From positions 744,001 through 808,000 of the forward strand of contig NZ_BMPW01000001.1 of the NCBI RefSeq assembly GCF_014647795.1: a DNA stretch of 64,000 nucleotides, written 5' to 3'. The DNA comes from Actinoplanes campanulatus. Its GTDB lineage: Bacteria > Actinomycetota > Actinomycetes > Mycobacteriales > Micromonosporaceae. Position 1 is the first letter of the stretch. Every line of letters begins with the position of its first letter. Of the stretch, positions 1-8,566 are shown piece after piece. Made by a program: the position numbers and the translations under genes. Below the pieces are notes generated by a model. The model was not told the origin of the DNA and did not search any database. It was given only the letters and a program-made list of their open reading frames with translations.

Positions 1-93
1 GCGCCGCAGCACCGTCGGCGACGTCACCGGCCAGGTGTAACCGGACGGCGCGACGAACAGCAGCAGGGACAGGAGAGCGACGATTCCGGGCAT
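1..93 (-). CDS. probable M23-family peptidase, N-terminus only (runs off the window)
   Basis: Only the first 31 codons are present. The reading begins MPGIVALLSLLLFVAPSG, a short hydrophobic signal-peptide-like segment, followed by YTWPVTSPTVLRR. A secretion signal followed by Y-x-W-P is how many actinobacterial M23 (lysostaphin-type) murein endopeptidases encoded near rnhB and rpsB begin, so I infer a secreted cell-wall peptidase. The catalytic HxxxD and HxH motifs would lie outside the window and cannot be checked. The start is the only ATG in this frame, and the ribosome binding site is weak. The gene follows the DUF2469 gene in the same direction after a 73-nt gap. Confidence 0.45.
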   Translation of the reverse strand, partial: MPGIVALLSLLLFVAPSGYTWPVTSPTVLRR

Positions 94-166
94 GCCGGAG
101 AGCCTGCCCGGTCAGCCGCCGGCACGCGGCCGGCCCTGTGGACAGCCGCGAACTGTGGATGAGGCG

Positions 167-490
167 TCAGCCGCCGAAGCCGGCGTCGTCGGGCAGCGAG
201 ATGTCCGGCTTCTCCAGCTCCTCGACGTTGACGTCCTTGAACGTCATCACTCGCACGTTCTTCACGAAGCGGGCCGGACGATACATGTCCCACACCCAGG
301 CGTCGTGCATCTCGACCTCGAAATACACCTCACCGTCGGAGTTGCGCACGTGCAGGTCCACCTGGTTGGCCAGGTAGAACCGGCGCTCGGTCTCCACCAC
401 GTAGGAGAACTGGCGGACGATGTCGCGGTACTCCCGGTAGAGCTGCAGCTCCATCTCGGTCTCGTACTTCTCGAGATCCTCTGCGCTCAT
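167..490 (-). CDS. DUF2469 family protein
   Basis: This 107-residue acidic protein matches in length and composition the DUF2469 family of actinobacteria (Rv2901c type). It starts MSAEDLEKYETEMELQLYRE and carries the conserved aromatic patch DAWVWDMYRPARFVKNVRV. No enzymatic motif or membrane segment is visible and the function is unknown. The start codon overlaps the rnhB stop by 4 nt (ATGA), so translation is probably coupled to rnhB. This linkage is conserved in actinobacteria and suggests a housekeeping role. Confidence 0.85.
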   Translation of the reverse strand: MSAEDLEKYETEMELQLYREYRDIVRQFSYVVETERRFYLANQVDLHVRNSDGEVYFEVEMHDAWVWDMYRPARFVKNVRVMTFKDVNVEELEKPDISLPDDAGFGG

Positions 491-1326
491 CGTTCTTCGC
501 CCTCCATGGCCTCATCTTCCCCCACTGACGGCGACGGCCGAGGCTGCTCGCCTGACGCCACGCCGACGGTACCCGCCGCCGCCTCCGGAAGCAGCAGCGG
601 CTCGGTAACGGATACATCGTCGAACAAAGAAGGCGCCGATGACGAAACGGGACGCCGTGCCCGCGGCGGCCGGTTGCCGCGCCCCGAGGCGGCGGCCACG
701 TTGACGTACGAGAATCGATGCTCGGGGCACGGTCCGTGCCTGGTCAGCGCGGTGCTGTGGTCCTCGGTGATGTAGCCCTTGTGAACGGCGAAACCGTAGT
801 CCGGATACCTCTCGTCCAGCTCGACCATGAGCCGGTCCCGGGTGACCTTCGCCAGGACGCTGGCGGCCGCGACGCAGGCGGCGACCCGGTCGCCCTTCCA
901 CACCGCGAGACCGGGCACGCCGAGGCCGTCGACCGGGAAGCCGTCGGTCAGCACGTACTCCGGGCGGACGGTGAGCGACGCCAGCGCGCGGCGCATCGCC
1001 GCGAGGTTGCAGACGTGCAGGCCGCGCGCATCGACCTCGGTCGGCTGGATGATCATCACGGACCAGGCCAGGGCCTTGGCGACGACCTGGTCGTAGACGC
1101 GCTCCCGGGCCGCCGCCGTCAGCAGCTTGGAGTCGGCCAGGCCGGGGATCTCCCCGCGCCGGCCCTCGGGCAGGATCGCGGCGGCCGCGACCAGCGGACC
1201 GGCGCAGGCACCGCGGCCCGCCTCGTCGGCGCCGGCCACGTGCCGGAAGCCACGGCGCTGAAGCGCCTGCTCCAGCGCGTAGAGCCCGGCCTCGCGGCGG
1301 ACCACGGTGCGTGGTGGGGCCAGCAT
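487..1326 (-). CDS. rnhB: ribonuclease HII
   Basis: RNase HII cleaves the RNA strand of RNA-DNA hybrids and removes single ribonucleotides misincorporated into DNA. The 279-residue product has the family signature GADEAGRG at about residues 32-39, including the first catalytic Asp-Glu pair (D34, E35). Later conserved blocks are ADSKLL, VLTDGFPV and AAASVLAKVTRDR. About 60 C-terminal residues after the HGPCPEHRFSYVNV block are low-complexity and lie beyond the usual catalytic domain. The ATG directly abuts the stop of the upstream Nudix gene and the 3' end overlaps the DUF2469 gene, so it is an internal gene of the rpsP-lepB operon. Confidence 0.95.
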   Translation of the reverse strand: MLAPPRTVVRREAGLYALEQALQRRGFRHVAGADEAGRGACAGPLVAAAAILPEGRRGEIPGLADSKLLTAAARERVYDQVVAKALAWSVMIIQPTEVDARGLHVCNLAAMRRALASLTVRPEYVLTDGFPVDGLGVPGLAVWKGDRVAACVAAASVLAKVTRDRLMVELDERYPDYGFAVHKGYITEDHSTALTRHGPCPEHRFSYVNVAAASGRGNRPPRARRPVSSSAPSLFDDVSVTEPLLLPEAAAGTVGVASGEQPRPSPSVGEDEAMEGEER

Positions 1327-1803
1327 CTAACAACGTCCATCCGGTACGGCGTCGGCGGTGTGCCGGCGCAGCAGGGCGGCCAGGTCGACCGGGAAGATCT
1401 GCTCGGCACTCGCCTCGATCTCGGCGGCCGACCACCATCGATGCTCGGTGATGGTGAGCCGCTCGGCCTCCTCCATCCCGGCCGTGTCGACCTGCCAATC
1501 GGCCACCCGGACCAGGAAGAAGTCCTGCTCCTGACGGTACTGCCGACGGTCGTAGGAGAACTCGGTCACCTCGTGGTGGACCGGCTCACCCAGATCGGAC
1601 GGGCCGATCCGCAGGCCGGTCTCCTCGAACAGCTCGCGGCGGGCCGCGTCGGCGACCGTCTCGCCCGGTGTCAGGCCGCCGCCGGGCGTGAACCACCAGC
1701 GCTGCTCCGGGCGCGCCGGGTCGCCGCCGTGCAGCAGCAGGACCCGGCCGGCCAGATCGACCAGCAGAACCCGGCCGGCACGGCGGTCAATCACCTCGGT
1801 CAC
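1327..1803 (-). CDS. Nudix hydrolase
   Basis: This 158-residue protein is a single Nudix domain, a family that hydrolyses nucleoside diphosphates linked to another moiety. The Nudix box runs from about residue 43 to 64: GLTPGE, seven residues, then RELFEETGL, with all metal-binding glutamates in place. The aromatic stretch RWWFTPGGG precedes it. The substrate cannot be read from the sequence; an oxidised-nucleotide or NDP-sugar pyrophosphatase is possible. Translation starts at GTG. The gene sits between the second lepB and rnhB with a 24-nt gap on the lepB side and none on the rnhB side. Confidence 0.9.
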   Translation of the reverse strand: MTEVIDRRAGRVLLVDLAGRVLLLHGGDPARPEQRWWFTPGGGLTPGETVADAARRELFEETGLRIGPSDLGEPVHHEVTEFSYDRRQYRQEQDFFLVRVADWQVDTAGMEEAERLTITEHRWWSAAEIEASAEQIFPVDLAALLRRHTADAVPDGRC

Positions 1804-1827
1804 GCGACCAAGCCTATGCTCGGATGG

Positions 1828-2487
1828 CTACTTACCCGCGTCGGGGATGGAATCGAACTCCCCCGGAACGGTCAGCCAGGTCGCCCGGCTCGCCGGCCAG
1901 AAGATCGTGAAGGCCCGGCCGACGACCGAGTCGACCGGGATCGTCGCGTCCTGGATCTTGCCGGCCTCGTCGGCCGCGCCGCTCTGCTCGTAGTGCTCCA
2001 GCGAGTCGCCGGACGCCTCGCGGTGATCACCCATCACCCAGAGGCGGCCCTCCGGGACGGTGATGTCGAAATTCTGGTCGGCGACCTGGTTGCGGGTGCC
2101 GTCGGCCTCGACGTACACATACGGCTCGTCGAGGGACTTGCCGTTGATGACGAGCCGCTGCTGCTGGTCGCAGCAGACCACGTTGTCGCCGGGCTGCCCG
2201 ATGACGCGCTTGATGAAGTCCTCACCGTCGGCGCCGGACTGCCAGGCGGTCGGCGCCTTGAAGACGATGATCTCGCCGCGGCGCGGCTCCCGGAAGTCGT
2301 AGACCAGCTTGTTGACGAGCACCCGGTCCCACAGCTCCAGCGTGTGCTGCATGGAGGGGGACGGGATGTAGAACGTCTGCAGCACGAACGCCCGGACCAG
2401 GAAGGCGACGAGGATCGCCACGCCAAGCAGGATGGGGAGCTCGCGCCAGAAAGAGCCCTTGCGTTTTTCGGTCTGCTCGTCAATCAC
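1828..2487 (-). CDS. lepB: signal peptidase I, downstream copy
   Basis: Type I signal peptidases remove signal peptides from secreted proteins at the outer face of the membrane. This 219-residue protein has one N-terminal membrane anchor (about residues 17-38). The nucleophile Ser45 lies in IPSPSM and the general base Lys93 in DFIKRVIGQPGDN, and box E reads GDHREASGDS. No C-terminal membrane segment is seen. The GTG start overlaps the stop of the upstream lepB by 4 nt (GTGA). It is a tandem paralogue of that gene, shorter by almost 80 residues, with a Pro instead of Gly next to the catalytic Ser. Confidence 0.93.
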   Translation of the reverse strand: MIDEQTEKRKGSFWRELPILLGVAILVAFLVRAFVLQTFYIPSPSMQHTLELWDRVLVNKLVYDFREPRRGEIIVFKAPTAWQSGADGEDFIKRVIGQPGDNVVCCDQQQRLVINGKSLDEPYVYVEADGTRNQVADQNFDITVPEGRLWVMGDHREASGDSLEHYEQSGAADEAGKIQDATIPVDSVVGRAFTIFWPASRATWLTVPGEFDSIPDAGK

Positions 2488-3377
2488 GCTCGGAGCCTAC
2501 GTCGTCGAGTCACCAACGACATGCCGGAACGCGCGGATAGGGCCAGTGCGAGCAGAACCGGGAACCCGTCCGTGGCCACCGCGGGGCGTTCCGCACGGGC
2601 CTTGACCGGGTGTGCGGCGGCCGCCGACGGGTACTGCTCGGCATACCGCTTCCACACGTCGGGGACGTTGAGGCTGGTGAACCGGTCACTGGGCCAGACC
2701 ACCACGAAGGCCCGGCCGATGATGTTCTCGATCGGCACGGTCCCCTGGCAGCGGGCGTCCTGGGAGACCGAACGGTGGTCGCCCATCACGAACATCTCAC
2801 CGGCCGGGACGGTCACCTCGGCGAACCGGCGGCTGGTGCACTGCCCGGCGATCGGCGGCTGGCTCAGATCGGAGTTGAAACCCTCGGCGATGTACGCCTC
2901 GTCGATGCCGACGCCGTTGACGGTGATCCGGCCCTGCTCGTCGCAGCAGGCCACCTTGTCACCCGGAAGGCCGATCACCCGTTTGATGAAGTCGCGCTCG
3001 CCGGGACGGCTGACCCCGACCAGGTCACCGATGGTCCGGCCGAGCTTGGCCATGAACGTGTTGCTGACCGACTCGGTGACCTCGGGCGCCCAGTCGTCGG
3101 TGCCGCGGAACACGACGATCTCGCCGCGCAGCGGGTCACGCATGTCGTAGACGACCTTGTTGACCAGGACCCGGTCCTGGATCGCCAGGGTGTTCTCCAT
3201 CGACCCCGACGGGATGTAGAAGGCCTGGACCAAGAAGGTCCGGATGAGAACGGCCAAGCAGAACGCCACGATCAGCAGGAGCGGCAACTCCTGCCACAGT
3301 GGCATCTCCTTGCGCCGCATCGCGGCCCGCCGTCGTTCAGACGGCCGATAGCCTTCCATCGGATCCACGCTTCGCAT
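2484..3377 (-). CDS. lepB: signal peptidase I, upstream copy
   Basis: This 297-residue signal peptidase I has an N-terminal cytoplasmic tail, a membrane anchor at about residues 31-53, catalytic Ser59 in IPSGSMENTL and catalytic Lys132 in RDFIKRVIGLPGDK. Box E reads GDHRSVSQDAR. A roughly 35-residue insertion between the Ser and Lys blocks and a weakly hydrophobic C-terminus ending in RRRRLRA distinguish it from the following paralogue; the C-terminus could be a second anchor. A Met at residue 7 is an alternative start. The rplS-trmD-rimM-rpsP genes lie upstream on the same strand. Confidence 0.93.
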   Translation of the reverse strand: MRSVDPMEGYRPSERRRAAMRRKEMPLWQELPLLLIVAFCLAVLIRTFLVQAFYIPSGSMENTLAIQDRVLVNKVVYDMRDPLRGEIVVFRGTDDWAPEVTESVSNTFMAKLGRTIGDLVGVSRPGERDFIKRVIGLPGDKVACCDEQGRITVNGVGIDEAYIAEGFNSDLSQPPIAGQCTSRRFAEVTVPAGEMFVMGDHRSVSQDARCQGTVPIENIIGRAFVVVWPSDRFTSLNVPDVWKRYAEQYPSAAAAHPVKARAERPAVATDGFPVLLALALSARSGMSLVTRRRRLRA

Positions 3378-3543
3378 CTCCCGCCGCCTACCGGCCGAAC
3401 CGCCCCCGGATACAGCACTACCGCCCGAGTTTCCCGGCTTAGGGAAATTTACGAGCGGTAGGACTGAAAAGGTTCACCTACAGCGCGCCAGGCACAGCCG
3501 CAAGCGTAGTTCGCCCGCACCCGTTCCCGCCGCACCGCGTGAA

Positions 3544-3900
3544 TCAGACGGTCTGCTTCTCCCGAAGCTCCTTGATCTTGGCCTTCTTGCCACGGAGCTC
3601 ACGCAGGTAGTAGAGCTTGGCGCGGCGGACGTCACCACGGGTGATGACCTCGATCCGGTCGATCGCCGGGCTGTTGAGCGGGTAGGTCCGCTCGACGCCG
3701 ACGCCAAAGCTGATCTTGCGGACCTTGAAGGTCTCACGCAGACCGGCGCCCTGGCGGGCGATCACGACGCCCTGGAAGACCTGGACACGGGAACGGTTAC
3801 CTTCGACGACCCGGGCGTGCACCTTGAGCGTGTCACCGGCCCGGAAGTCGGGAAGGTCGGTACGCCGCGACTGGGCGTCAAGAGCGTCCAGCGTGTTCAT
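3544..3900 (-). CDS. rplS: 50S ribosomal protein L19
   Basis: L19 sits at the interface of the ribosomal subunits. The product is 118 residues, the normal size, and carries the family blocks [49 protein letters not shown] and [17 protein letters not shown] chose the ATG at 3900 ([10 protein letters not shown]) instead of an in-frame ATG ten codons upstream because GAGGA lies about 9 nt before it and the homologous N-terminus begins there. It follows trmD in the order trmD-rplS-lepB that is standard for actinobacteria. Confidence 0.97.
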   Translation of the reverse strand: MNTLDALDAQSRRTDLPDFRAGDTLKVHARVVEGNRSRVQVFQGVVIARQGAGLRETFKVRKISFGVGVERTYPLNSPAIDRIEVITRGDVRRAKLYYLRELRGKKAKIKELREKQTV

Positions 3901-3994
3901 CGCTGCATCCTCGTCGTACTCGTTGCGCACCGGGAGTTCGGTACGCGGATGGGTGATTCTGACCCTCCATGCCTTCGGAGAGTCCTCGTCCGCA

Positions 3995-4009
3995 CCCCGC
4001 GGCGCGGGG
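3995..4009 (-). terminator. short GC hairpin between trmD and rplS
   Basis: CCCCGC and GCGGGG form a perfect 6-bp stem with a 3-nt loop in the 126-nt gap between trmD and rplS. There is no T-tract on the minus-strand 3' side. It could attenuate transcription or mark a processing site, and may also be chance in GC-rich DNA. Confidence 0.25.
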
Positions 4010-4026
4010 CGTAGACGGCAACCTCC

Positions 4027-4791
4027 CTACTCTGCCACACGCGGAGGCGGGATCTGAAATCCGGCCTCGGTGAGCGCCACCCGGTCTTTCTTGTTCAGAT
4101 TCTCCGGGGGGTAGGCGGCATACATGTCGGGCCGGCGGGACGCGGTGCGCAGCAGGCTCTGGTCCCGCCGCCAGCGGGCGATCCGGCCGTGGTCGCCGGA
4201 GCGGAGCACCTCCGGCACCTCGCGATCGCGCCAGGACTGCGGCTTGGTGTAGACAGGGGCCTCCAGGAGGCCGGCGGCGTGCGACTCCTCGGTGAGCGAG
4301 TCGGCGTTGCCGAGCACCCCGGGCAGCAGCCGGGTGACCGCCTCCATGATCACGATGACCGCGACCTCGCCGCCGAAGAGCACGTAGTCACCGAGCGACA
4401 CCTCACGTACCGGCATCCGCTCCGCGGCGTCGTCGATCACCCGCTGGTCGATGCCCTCGTAGCGGCCGCACGCGAAGACCAGATGGTCCAACTCGGCCAG
4501 TTCGTGGGCGTCGGCCTGGGTGAACGGCCGGCCGACCGGGGACGGCACGATCAGCGTGGCGCCCGGCGAGGCGACCGCGTCCAGGGCCTGGCCCCACGGC
4601 TCCGGCCGCATCACCATGCCCGGGCCACCGCCGTACGGGGTGTCGTCCACGGTCCGGTGCACGTCGGACGTCCAGGTGCGCAGATCGTGTACGGCGAGCT
4701 TCAGCGTGCCGGTGGTCCGCGCCTTGCCGATCAGCGAGAGTTCGAGCGGCGCGAAATAGTCCGGGAAGATCGAGACGATGTCGACCTTCAC
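4027..4791 (-). CDS. trmD: tRNA (guanine-N1)-methyltransferase
   Basis: TrmD methylates G37 next to the anticodon, using S-adenosylmethionine, to prevent +1 frameshifting. The 254-residue product starts at GTG ([13 protein letters not shown]). The open frame extends 29 codons further upstream, but that part lies over the rimM 3' end, is low complexity and does not resemble the family. SPOUT trefoil-knot motifs are present: [26 protein letters not shown] and [14 protein letters not shown]. The start lies 40 nt after the rimM stop. It belongs to the rpsP operon. Confidence 0.96.
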   Translation of the reverse strand: MKVDIVSIFPDYFAPLELSLIGKARTTGTLKLAVHDLRTWTSDVHRTVDDTPYGGGPGMVMRPEPWGQALDAVASPGATLIVPSPVGRPFTQADAHELAELDHLVFACGRYEGIDQRVIDDAAERMPVREVSLGDYVLFGGEVAVIVIMEAVTRLLPGVLGNADSLTEESHAAGLLEAPVYTKPQSWRDREVPEVLRSGDHGRIARWRRDQSLLRTASRRPDMYAAYPPENLNKKDRVALTEAGFQIPPPRVAE

Positions 4792-4831
4792 CGGAGAGCC
4801 CGAACCGGGAGAGCCGCCACAGGGAGAGCCG

Positions 4832-5401
4832 TCACAGGTCGAGCAGGCCTTCCGGGAGGTCGACGACGACCCGGCCACCGGGCAGGTCCACGGTCGGGAC
4901 GATCGCGGTGACGAACGGGATGAGAGCCGTCCCGCCGCCCTTCTTCGCGAGCACGATCAGGTCCGAGGCCGGAGCGTGCTCGATCCGCTGCACGGTGCCG
5001 TGCTCGGTGCCGTCCAGGGACTCCACCCGCAGCCCGATGAGCTGGTGGTCGTGGAACTCCTCCGGGTCCTCCGGGGGCGCCAGACCGGCGCTGTCCACCT
5101 GGAGGAAGACGCCCTTGAGCGCCTCGGCGACGTTACGGTCGTGAATGCCCTCGAAGACGGCGATCCCACGGCCCTGATGCCAGCGGATCGACTCGAGAGT
5201 GAGTTGCTTCGGGACTTCGAAACGAGCACCGGGAGCGGGAGCGGCCGCCGGGCCGGCGCCCACCCGGCGGTCCCGGGGGACCTCCGTGATGAACACCGAC
5301 CCGGCGGTGAAGCGTTCCTCGGGCTCGTCGGTCCGCACGACCACCGAGACCTCGCCCCGGATGCCGTGCGGTTTACCGATCTGGCCTACGACGAGCAGCA
5401 T
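4832..5401 (-). CDS. rimM: 16S rRNA processing protein RimM
   Basis: RimM binds ribosomal protein S19 and assists maturation of the 30S head. The 189-residue product has the N-terminal RimM barrel ([17 protein letters not shown]) and a C-terminal PRC-barrel-like domain containing [28 protein letters not shown] and LIPFVTAIV. Residues about 47-60 form an Ala/Pro-rich insertion in the first domain. The ATG is 3 nt downstream of the khpA stop, so the two are almost certainly co-translated. Confidence 0.95.
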   Translation of the reverse strand: MLLVVGQIGKPHGIRGEVSVVVRTDEPEERFTAGSVFITEVPRDRRVGAGPAAAPAPGARFEVPKQLTLESIRWHQGRGIAVFEGIHDRNVAEALKGVFLQVDSAGLAPPEDPEEFHDHQLIGLRVESLDGTEHGTVQRIEHAPASDLIVLAKKGGGTALIPFVTAIVPTVDLPGGRVVVDLPEGLLDL

Positions 5402-5404
5402 CGA

Positions 5405-5662
5405 TCAGTACGCGTCGACGATGTCGACCCGGATGCCACGACCGCCGATCGACCCGATCACCTGACGCAGGGCCTTGGCCGTCCGCCCGCCACGCCCGAT
5501 GACCGTTCCCAGGTCCTCGGGGTGAACGCGAACCTCGAGCCGCTTGCCACGGCGCGAGTCGACCAGCCGGACCCGGACGTCGTCCGGGTTGTCGACGATG
5601 CCCTTGACGAGGTGCTCCAGCGCGGGCCGGAGCGCCCCGTCAGCTCGCGTCGGCGCCGGCAC
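5405..5662 (-). CDS. khpA: KH-domain RNA-binding protein KhpA
   Basis: This 85-residue single KH-domain protein has the GxxG loop in [13 protein letters not shown]. It matches the small RNA-binding proteins encoded between rpsP and rimM, which in Firmicutes pair with KhpB and influence cell-wall growth. No ATG exists in frame. I place the start at GTG 5662, inside the 3' end of rpsP, because GAGGA lies 8 nt upstream. This gives a 23-nt overlap with rpsP and about ten extra N-terminal residues before the conserved [19 protein letters not shown] block. Confidence 0.88.
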   Translation of the reverse strand: MPAPTRADGALRPALEHLVKGIVDNPDDVRVRLVDSRRGKRLEVRVHPEDLGTVIGRGGRTAKALRQVIGSIGGRGIRVDIVDAY

Positions 5663-6104
5663 CGGCCGGGTCCTCAGCGGTCTCGGCGACAGCCTCGCGG
5701 TTCGGCTCGGCGGCCTCAACGGGCTTCGACGCCTTCTTCGCGGTGGCGGGCTTGTCGGCGACGCCGGCGGCGGCCTTCGACTCGGCGTCGAACACCTCGG
5801 CCTTGCTCTGCTTGCTCGGCGCGACCAGCAGCGGGGCCGGAGCGGGCAGGCCCTTGAACTTCTGCCAGTCGCCGGTCTTCTCCAGGATGCGCTGCACCGG
5901 CTCGGACGGCTGGGCGCCGACGGAGAGCCAGTACTGCACGCGGTCGGACTTGACCTCGATGACCGAGGGGTGTTCCTTCGGCTGGTAGATGCCGATGTAC
6001 TCGATGGCGCGGCCGTCACGCTTGGTGCGCGAGTCGGCGACGACGATGCGGTACTGCGGGTTGCGGATCTTGCCCATCCGCAGGAGCCGGATCTTAACGG
6101 CCAC
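5640..6104 (-). CDS. rpsP: 30S ribosomal protein S16 with long C-terminal tail
   Basis: S16 is a 30S assembly protein. Residues 1-82 are the conserved domain ([56 protein letters not shown]). The remaining 70 or so residues are a low-complexity Ala/Lys/Glu/Pro tail. Tails of this kind occur in actinobacterial S16 but are absent from E. coli S16, which is about 82 residues. The GTG start at 6104 is preceded by AGGAG at about 10 nt. A longer in-frame reading from 6152 was rejected because the extra 16 residues are not S16-like. It is the first gene of the operon. Confidence 0.96.
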   Translation of the reverse strand: MAVKIRLLRMGKIRNPQYRIVVADSRTKRDGRAIEYIGIYQPKEHPSVIEVKSDRVQYWLSVGAQPSEPVQRILEKTGDWQKFKGLPAPAPLLVAPSKQSKAEVFDAESKAAAGVADKPATAKKASKPVEAAEPNREAVAETAEDPAGAGADAS

Positions 6105-6414
6105 GGTGTTTTCGCTCCTGATGACTGCGTGGGTGAGCCGACCGGAACCCACGTGGGGATGTGGGACCGATGCCTCGTGGACTGGCTTGCGCTGTCAGGG
6201 GTTAGAGGGCGCCTGCAGCGTGCCGGATACCAACGAGCCATTCTGCCAGACGACCAGGGGTGGGTCCCAATCGGGATGCGATTAGGACCGAAGATCAAAT
6301 TCACAACTGATATGTCGCATCTGACTGCATGGTGCAGACCGTCGCTCCCGCCGAGGCCGGGCCGGGGCCCAGCTCCGCCGGCCCTGGCCCTTCATTCTGC
6401 GTGAGTGGTGAAGA
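6105..6414. other. intergenic region upstream of rpsP
   Basis: This 310-nt gap separates the DUF402 stop from the rpsP start. It contains an AT-rich island near 6280-6330 with the candidate rpsP promoter. I see no coding potential, repeat or tRNA. The part nearest rpsP (6105-6270) would be the mRNA leader. Confidence 0.5.
6279..6306 (-). promoter_or_regulatory. rpsP: candidate promoter of the rpsP operon
   Basis: On the minus strand, TTGTGA (6306-6301) and TAATCG (6284-6279) are separated by 16 nt and lie in an AT-rich island upstream of rpsP. They match four of six and three to four of six positions of the vegetative -35 and -10 boxes. If used, the leader would be about 165 nt, long enough for ribosomal-protein feedback control. 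Confidence 0.3.
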
Positions 6415-7068
6415 TCAAGACCGTGCGACGACCGGGCGGTCCCAGCCATCCGGCAGCTCGCCGGGAGTGGGCCAGGACGGATCCGGGCGGAAATCGGTCC
6501 AGGTGCCGTCAAACGGGAACTCGGCGGATTCGATCTTCTTGATCACTCGGTGGCCCTCGGCCCAGACCGCGGCCTCGTCGGGGACCCAGTAGAGGTCCGG
6601 GTGGGCCAGGCGCTCGGCGAAGTCGTCCTCGTCCTTCCAGCGCCAGGCGCCGCCCGGCCGGGCCACGATGTCGAGATCCTGGTCGATCACGTCGATCCCG
6701 GCGGCCACGCCGTCGTCCCAGCGGACGGCGGACTCCTCCAGGTTGACGTAGTACTCGGTGAAGTGGCCCTCGTCGTCGCGGAAGAACCAGACCGAGTGGT
6801 TCTCCCCGGGCGGGAAGAACCGCAGCACGCCCGGGCCGCGCCAACGGGCGGTCCGGGGCGCCCGCTCGGCGGCCATCCAGTCGGCGAACGCGAGATCGCG
6901 CGGGAAACGGCCGTCCAGCGTCGTCTCGACCGCGATCACCGAACCGCGGGCCACCCAGATGAGCAGCCCACGGTCGTCGTCCGAGACCACCCGGCCGGGA
7001 TGCACGAAGGCGATCCGGCCGTGGTGGGTGTCCCGGTGCAGGATCAGCCGGCCCGGCGCGAAACCCAT
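6415..7068 (-). CDS. DUF402 domain protein
   Basis: This 217-residue protein belongs to the DUF402 family of probable RNA- or nucleotide-related hydrolases; relatives include nucleoside di- and triphosphatases. Typical features are GRLILHRDTHHGRIAFVHPGR, then WFFRDDEGHFTEYYVNLEE, DDGVAAGIDVIDQDLDIVA and the late acidic block DEDDFAERLAHPDLY. The ATG at 7068 starts 8 nt after the proS stop; a longer frame from 7218 lies wholly over proS and was rejected. Coupling with proS suggests one transcript. The substrate is unknown. Confidence 0.8.
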   Translation of the reverse strand: MGFAPGRLILHRDTHHGRIAFVHPGRVVSDDDRGLLIWVARGSVIAVETTLDGRFPRDLAFADWMAAERAPRTARWRGPGVLRFFPPGENHSVWFFRDDEGHFTEYYVNLEESAVRWDDGVAAGIDVIDQDLDIVARPGGAWRWKDEDDFAERLAHPDLYWVPDEAAVWAEGHRVIKKIESAEFPFDGTWTDFRPDPSWPTPGELPDGWDRPVVARS

Positions 7069-7076
7069 CCGAGCGC

Positions 7077-8483
7077 TCAGTAGGAGCGGGCCAGGTAGGC
7101 GATCAGGCCCGGCTCCTCGTCCGACTCCGGCATCGAGCCGTCCTCGCGGGTGAGGCAGCGGACCGTGACGGCCTTGCCGTTCGCCTCCTTCTCGCCGGCC
7201 TCGCCGACCGCCGACCACGGCACCCGGGCGAACCCGGTCTGCGCCGCCTCGATCGCCTCGGCGAGCGTCTTCACCTCGACGGTGCGCTCCACCCGGAACG
7301 CCAGCGCGTCGTCGAAGAGCCGCTGCTGGTCGGCCTTGAGGGCGGCGACGACCTCGTTCACCACCTCGGCCAGGGCGACCGGCGACTTGGTGCCGTCGAT
7401 CCGGCGGGCCACCACGGCATTGCCGTTGGCCAGGTCACGCGGGCCGACCTCGATCCGGATCGGGATGCCCTGGAGCTCGGCGTCCACGGCACGCCGGCCG
7501 AAGGGGACGTCCGCGCGGTCGTCGAGCTTCACCCGTACGCCCGCGGTCTTGAGGTCTGCCGTGAGCTGAGCCGCCGCTTCCGCGACGCCCTCGCCCGCCT
7601 TGACCACCATGATCTGGACCTGGATCGGCGCGAGCCGCGGCGGAAGCCGCAGGCCGTTGTCGTCGCCGTGCACCATGATCAGACCGCCGACCATCCGGGT
7701 GGACGTGCCCCACGAGGTGGTCCAGGCGTGCTCGACGGTCCGCTCGGCCGACGAGTAGGTGATGTCGAACGCCTTCGCGAAGTTCTGTCCGAGCTCGTGC
7801 GAGGTGCCCATCTGGAGCGCCTTGCCGTCGCCCATCATGGCCTCGACGGTCATCGTGTTGGTGGCGCCGGCGAAGCGCTCGCCACGGGTCTTGCGGCCCG
7901 GGATGACCGGGATGGCCAGGAACTCCTCCATGAACGCCTGGTAGACGTTGCGGTGGATGTCCCGGGCGTGCTCCCGCGCGTCGGCCTCGGTGGCGTGCGC
8001 GGTGTGGCCCTCCTGCCAGAGGAACTCGGTGGTCCGCAGGAAGGTCCGCGGGCGCAGCTCCCACCGGACCACGTTGGCCCACTGGTTGAGCAGGAGAGGC
8101 AGATCACGGTACGAGTCGACCCACTTGGCCATGAACTCGCCGATCACCGTCTCGCTGGTGGGGCGCACCACCAGCGGCTCGGCCAGTTCCTTGCCGCCGG
8201 CGTGGGTGACCACGGCCAGCTCCGGCGAGAAGCCCTCCACGTGGTCGGCCTCGCGGCGCAGGTAGTTCTCCGGGATGAAGAGCGGGAAGTACGCGTTCTG
8301 AACGCCCTGCTCCTTGATCCGGGCGTCCATGTCGGCCTGCATCCGCTCCCAGATCGCGTAGCCGACCGGACGGATCACCATCGTCCCGCGCACCGGGCCG
8401 TTGTCGGCGAGCTGCGCCTTGGCGATGAGGTCCTGGTACCAGCGGGGGAAGTCCTCCGCACGGGGAGTGAGCACGCGAGCCAT
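7077..8483 (-). CDS. proS: prolyl-tRNA synthetase, archaeal/eukaryotic type
   Basis: ProS charges tRNA-Pro. At 468 residues it is the short form without the bacterial editing insertion, the class found in archaea, eukaryotes and some bacteria. Class II motifs are visible: motif 2 around WELRPRTFLRTTEFLWQEGH and motif 3 as GLIMVHGDDNGLRLPPRLAP. The anticodon-binding domain contains VKLDDRADVPFGRRAVDAEL, and the characteristic C-terminal extension ends in YLARSY. The ATG at 8483 (MARVLTPRAEDFPRWYQDL) fits the family N-terminus; 16 extra upstream codons are not conserved. Confidence 0.95.
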   Translation of the reverse strand: MARVLTPRAEDFPRWYQDLIAKAQLADNGPVRGTMVIRPVGYAIWERMQADMDARIKEQGVQNAYFPLFIPENYLRREADHVEGFSPELAVVTHAGGKELAEPLVVRPTSETVIGEFMAKWVDSYRDLPLLLNQWANVVRWELRPRTFLRTTEFLWQEGHTAHATEADAREHARDIHRNVYQAFMEEFLAIPVIPGRKTRGERFAGATNTMTVEAMMGDGKALQMGTSHELGQNFAKAFDITYSSAERTVEHAWTTSWGTSTRMVGGLIMVHGDDNGLRLPPRLAPIQVQIMVVKAGEGVAEAAAQLTADLKTAGVRVKLDDRADVPFGRRAVDAELQGIPIRIEVGPRDLANGNAVVARRIDGTKSPVALAEVVNEVVAALKADQQRLFDDALAFRVERTVEVKTLAEAIEAAQTGFARVPWSAVGEAGEKEANGKAVTVRCLTREDGSMPESDEEPGLIAYLARSY

Positions 8484-8566
8484 GAGGAAGCATCGTAGTC
8501 CCGCCTGAACCGCAACCGCCGGGGTGGGCATCCCGTGTCCCTCATCGGAGAAAGACGGGGTGACGG

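Noticed and set aside
718-3150. 810-codon plus-strand frame opposite rnhB, the Nudix gene and lepB
   Set aside because: It crosses several well-supported minus-strand genes and contains no recognisable motif.
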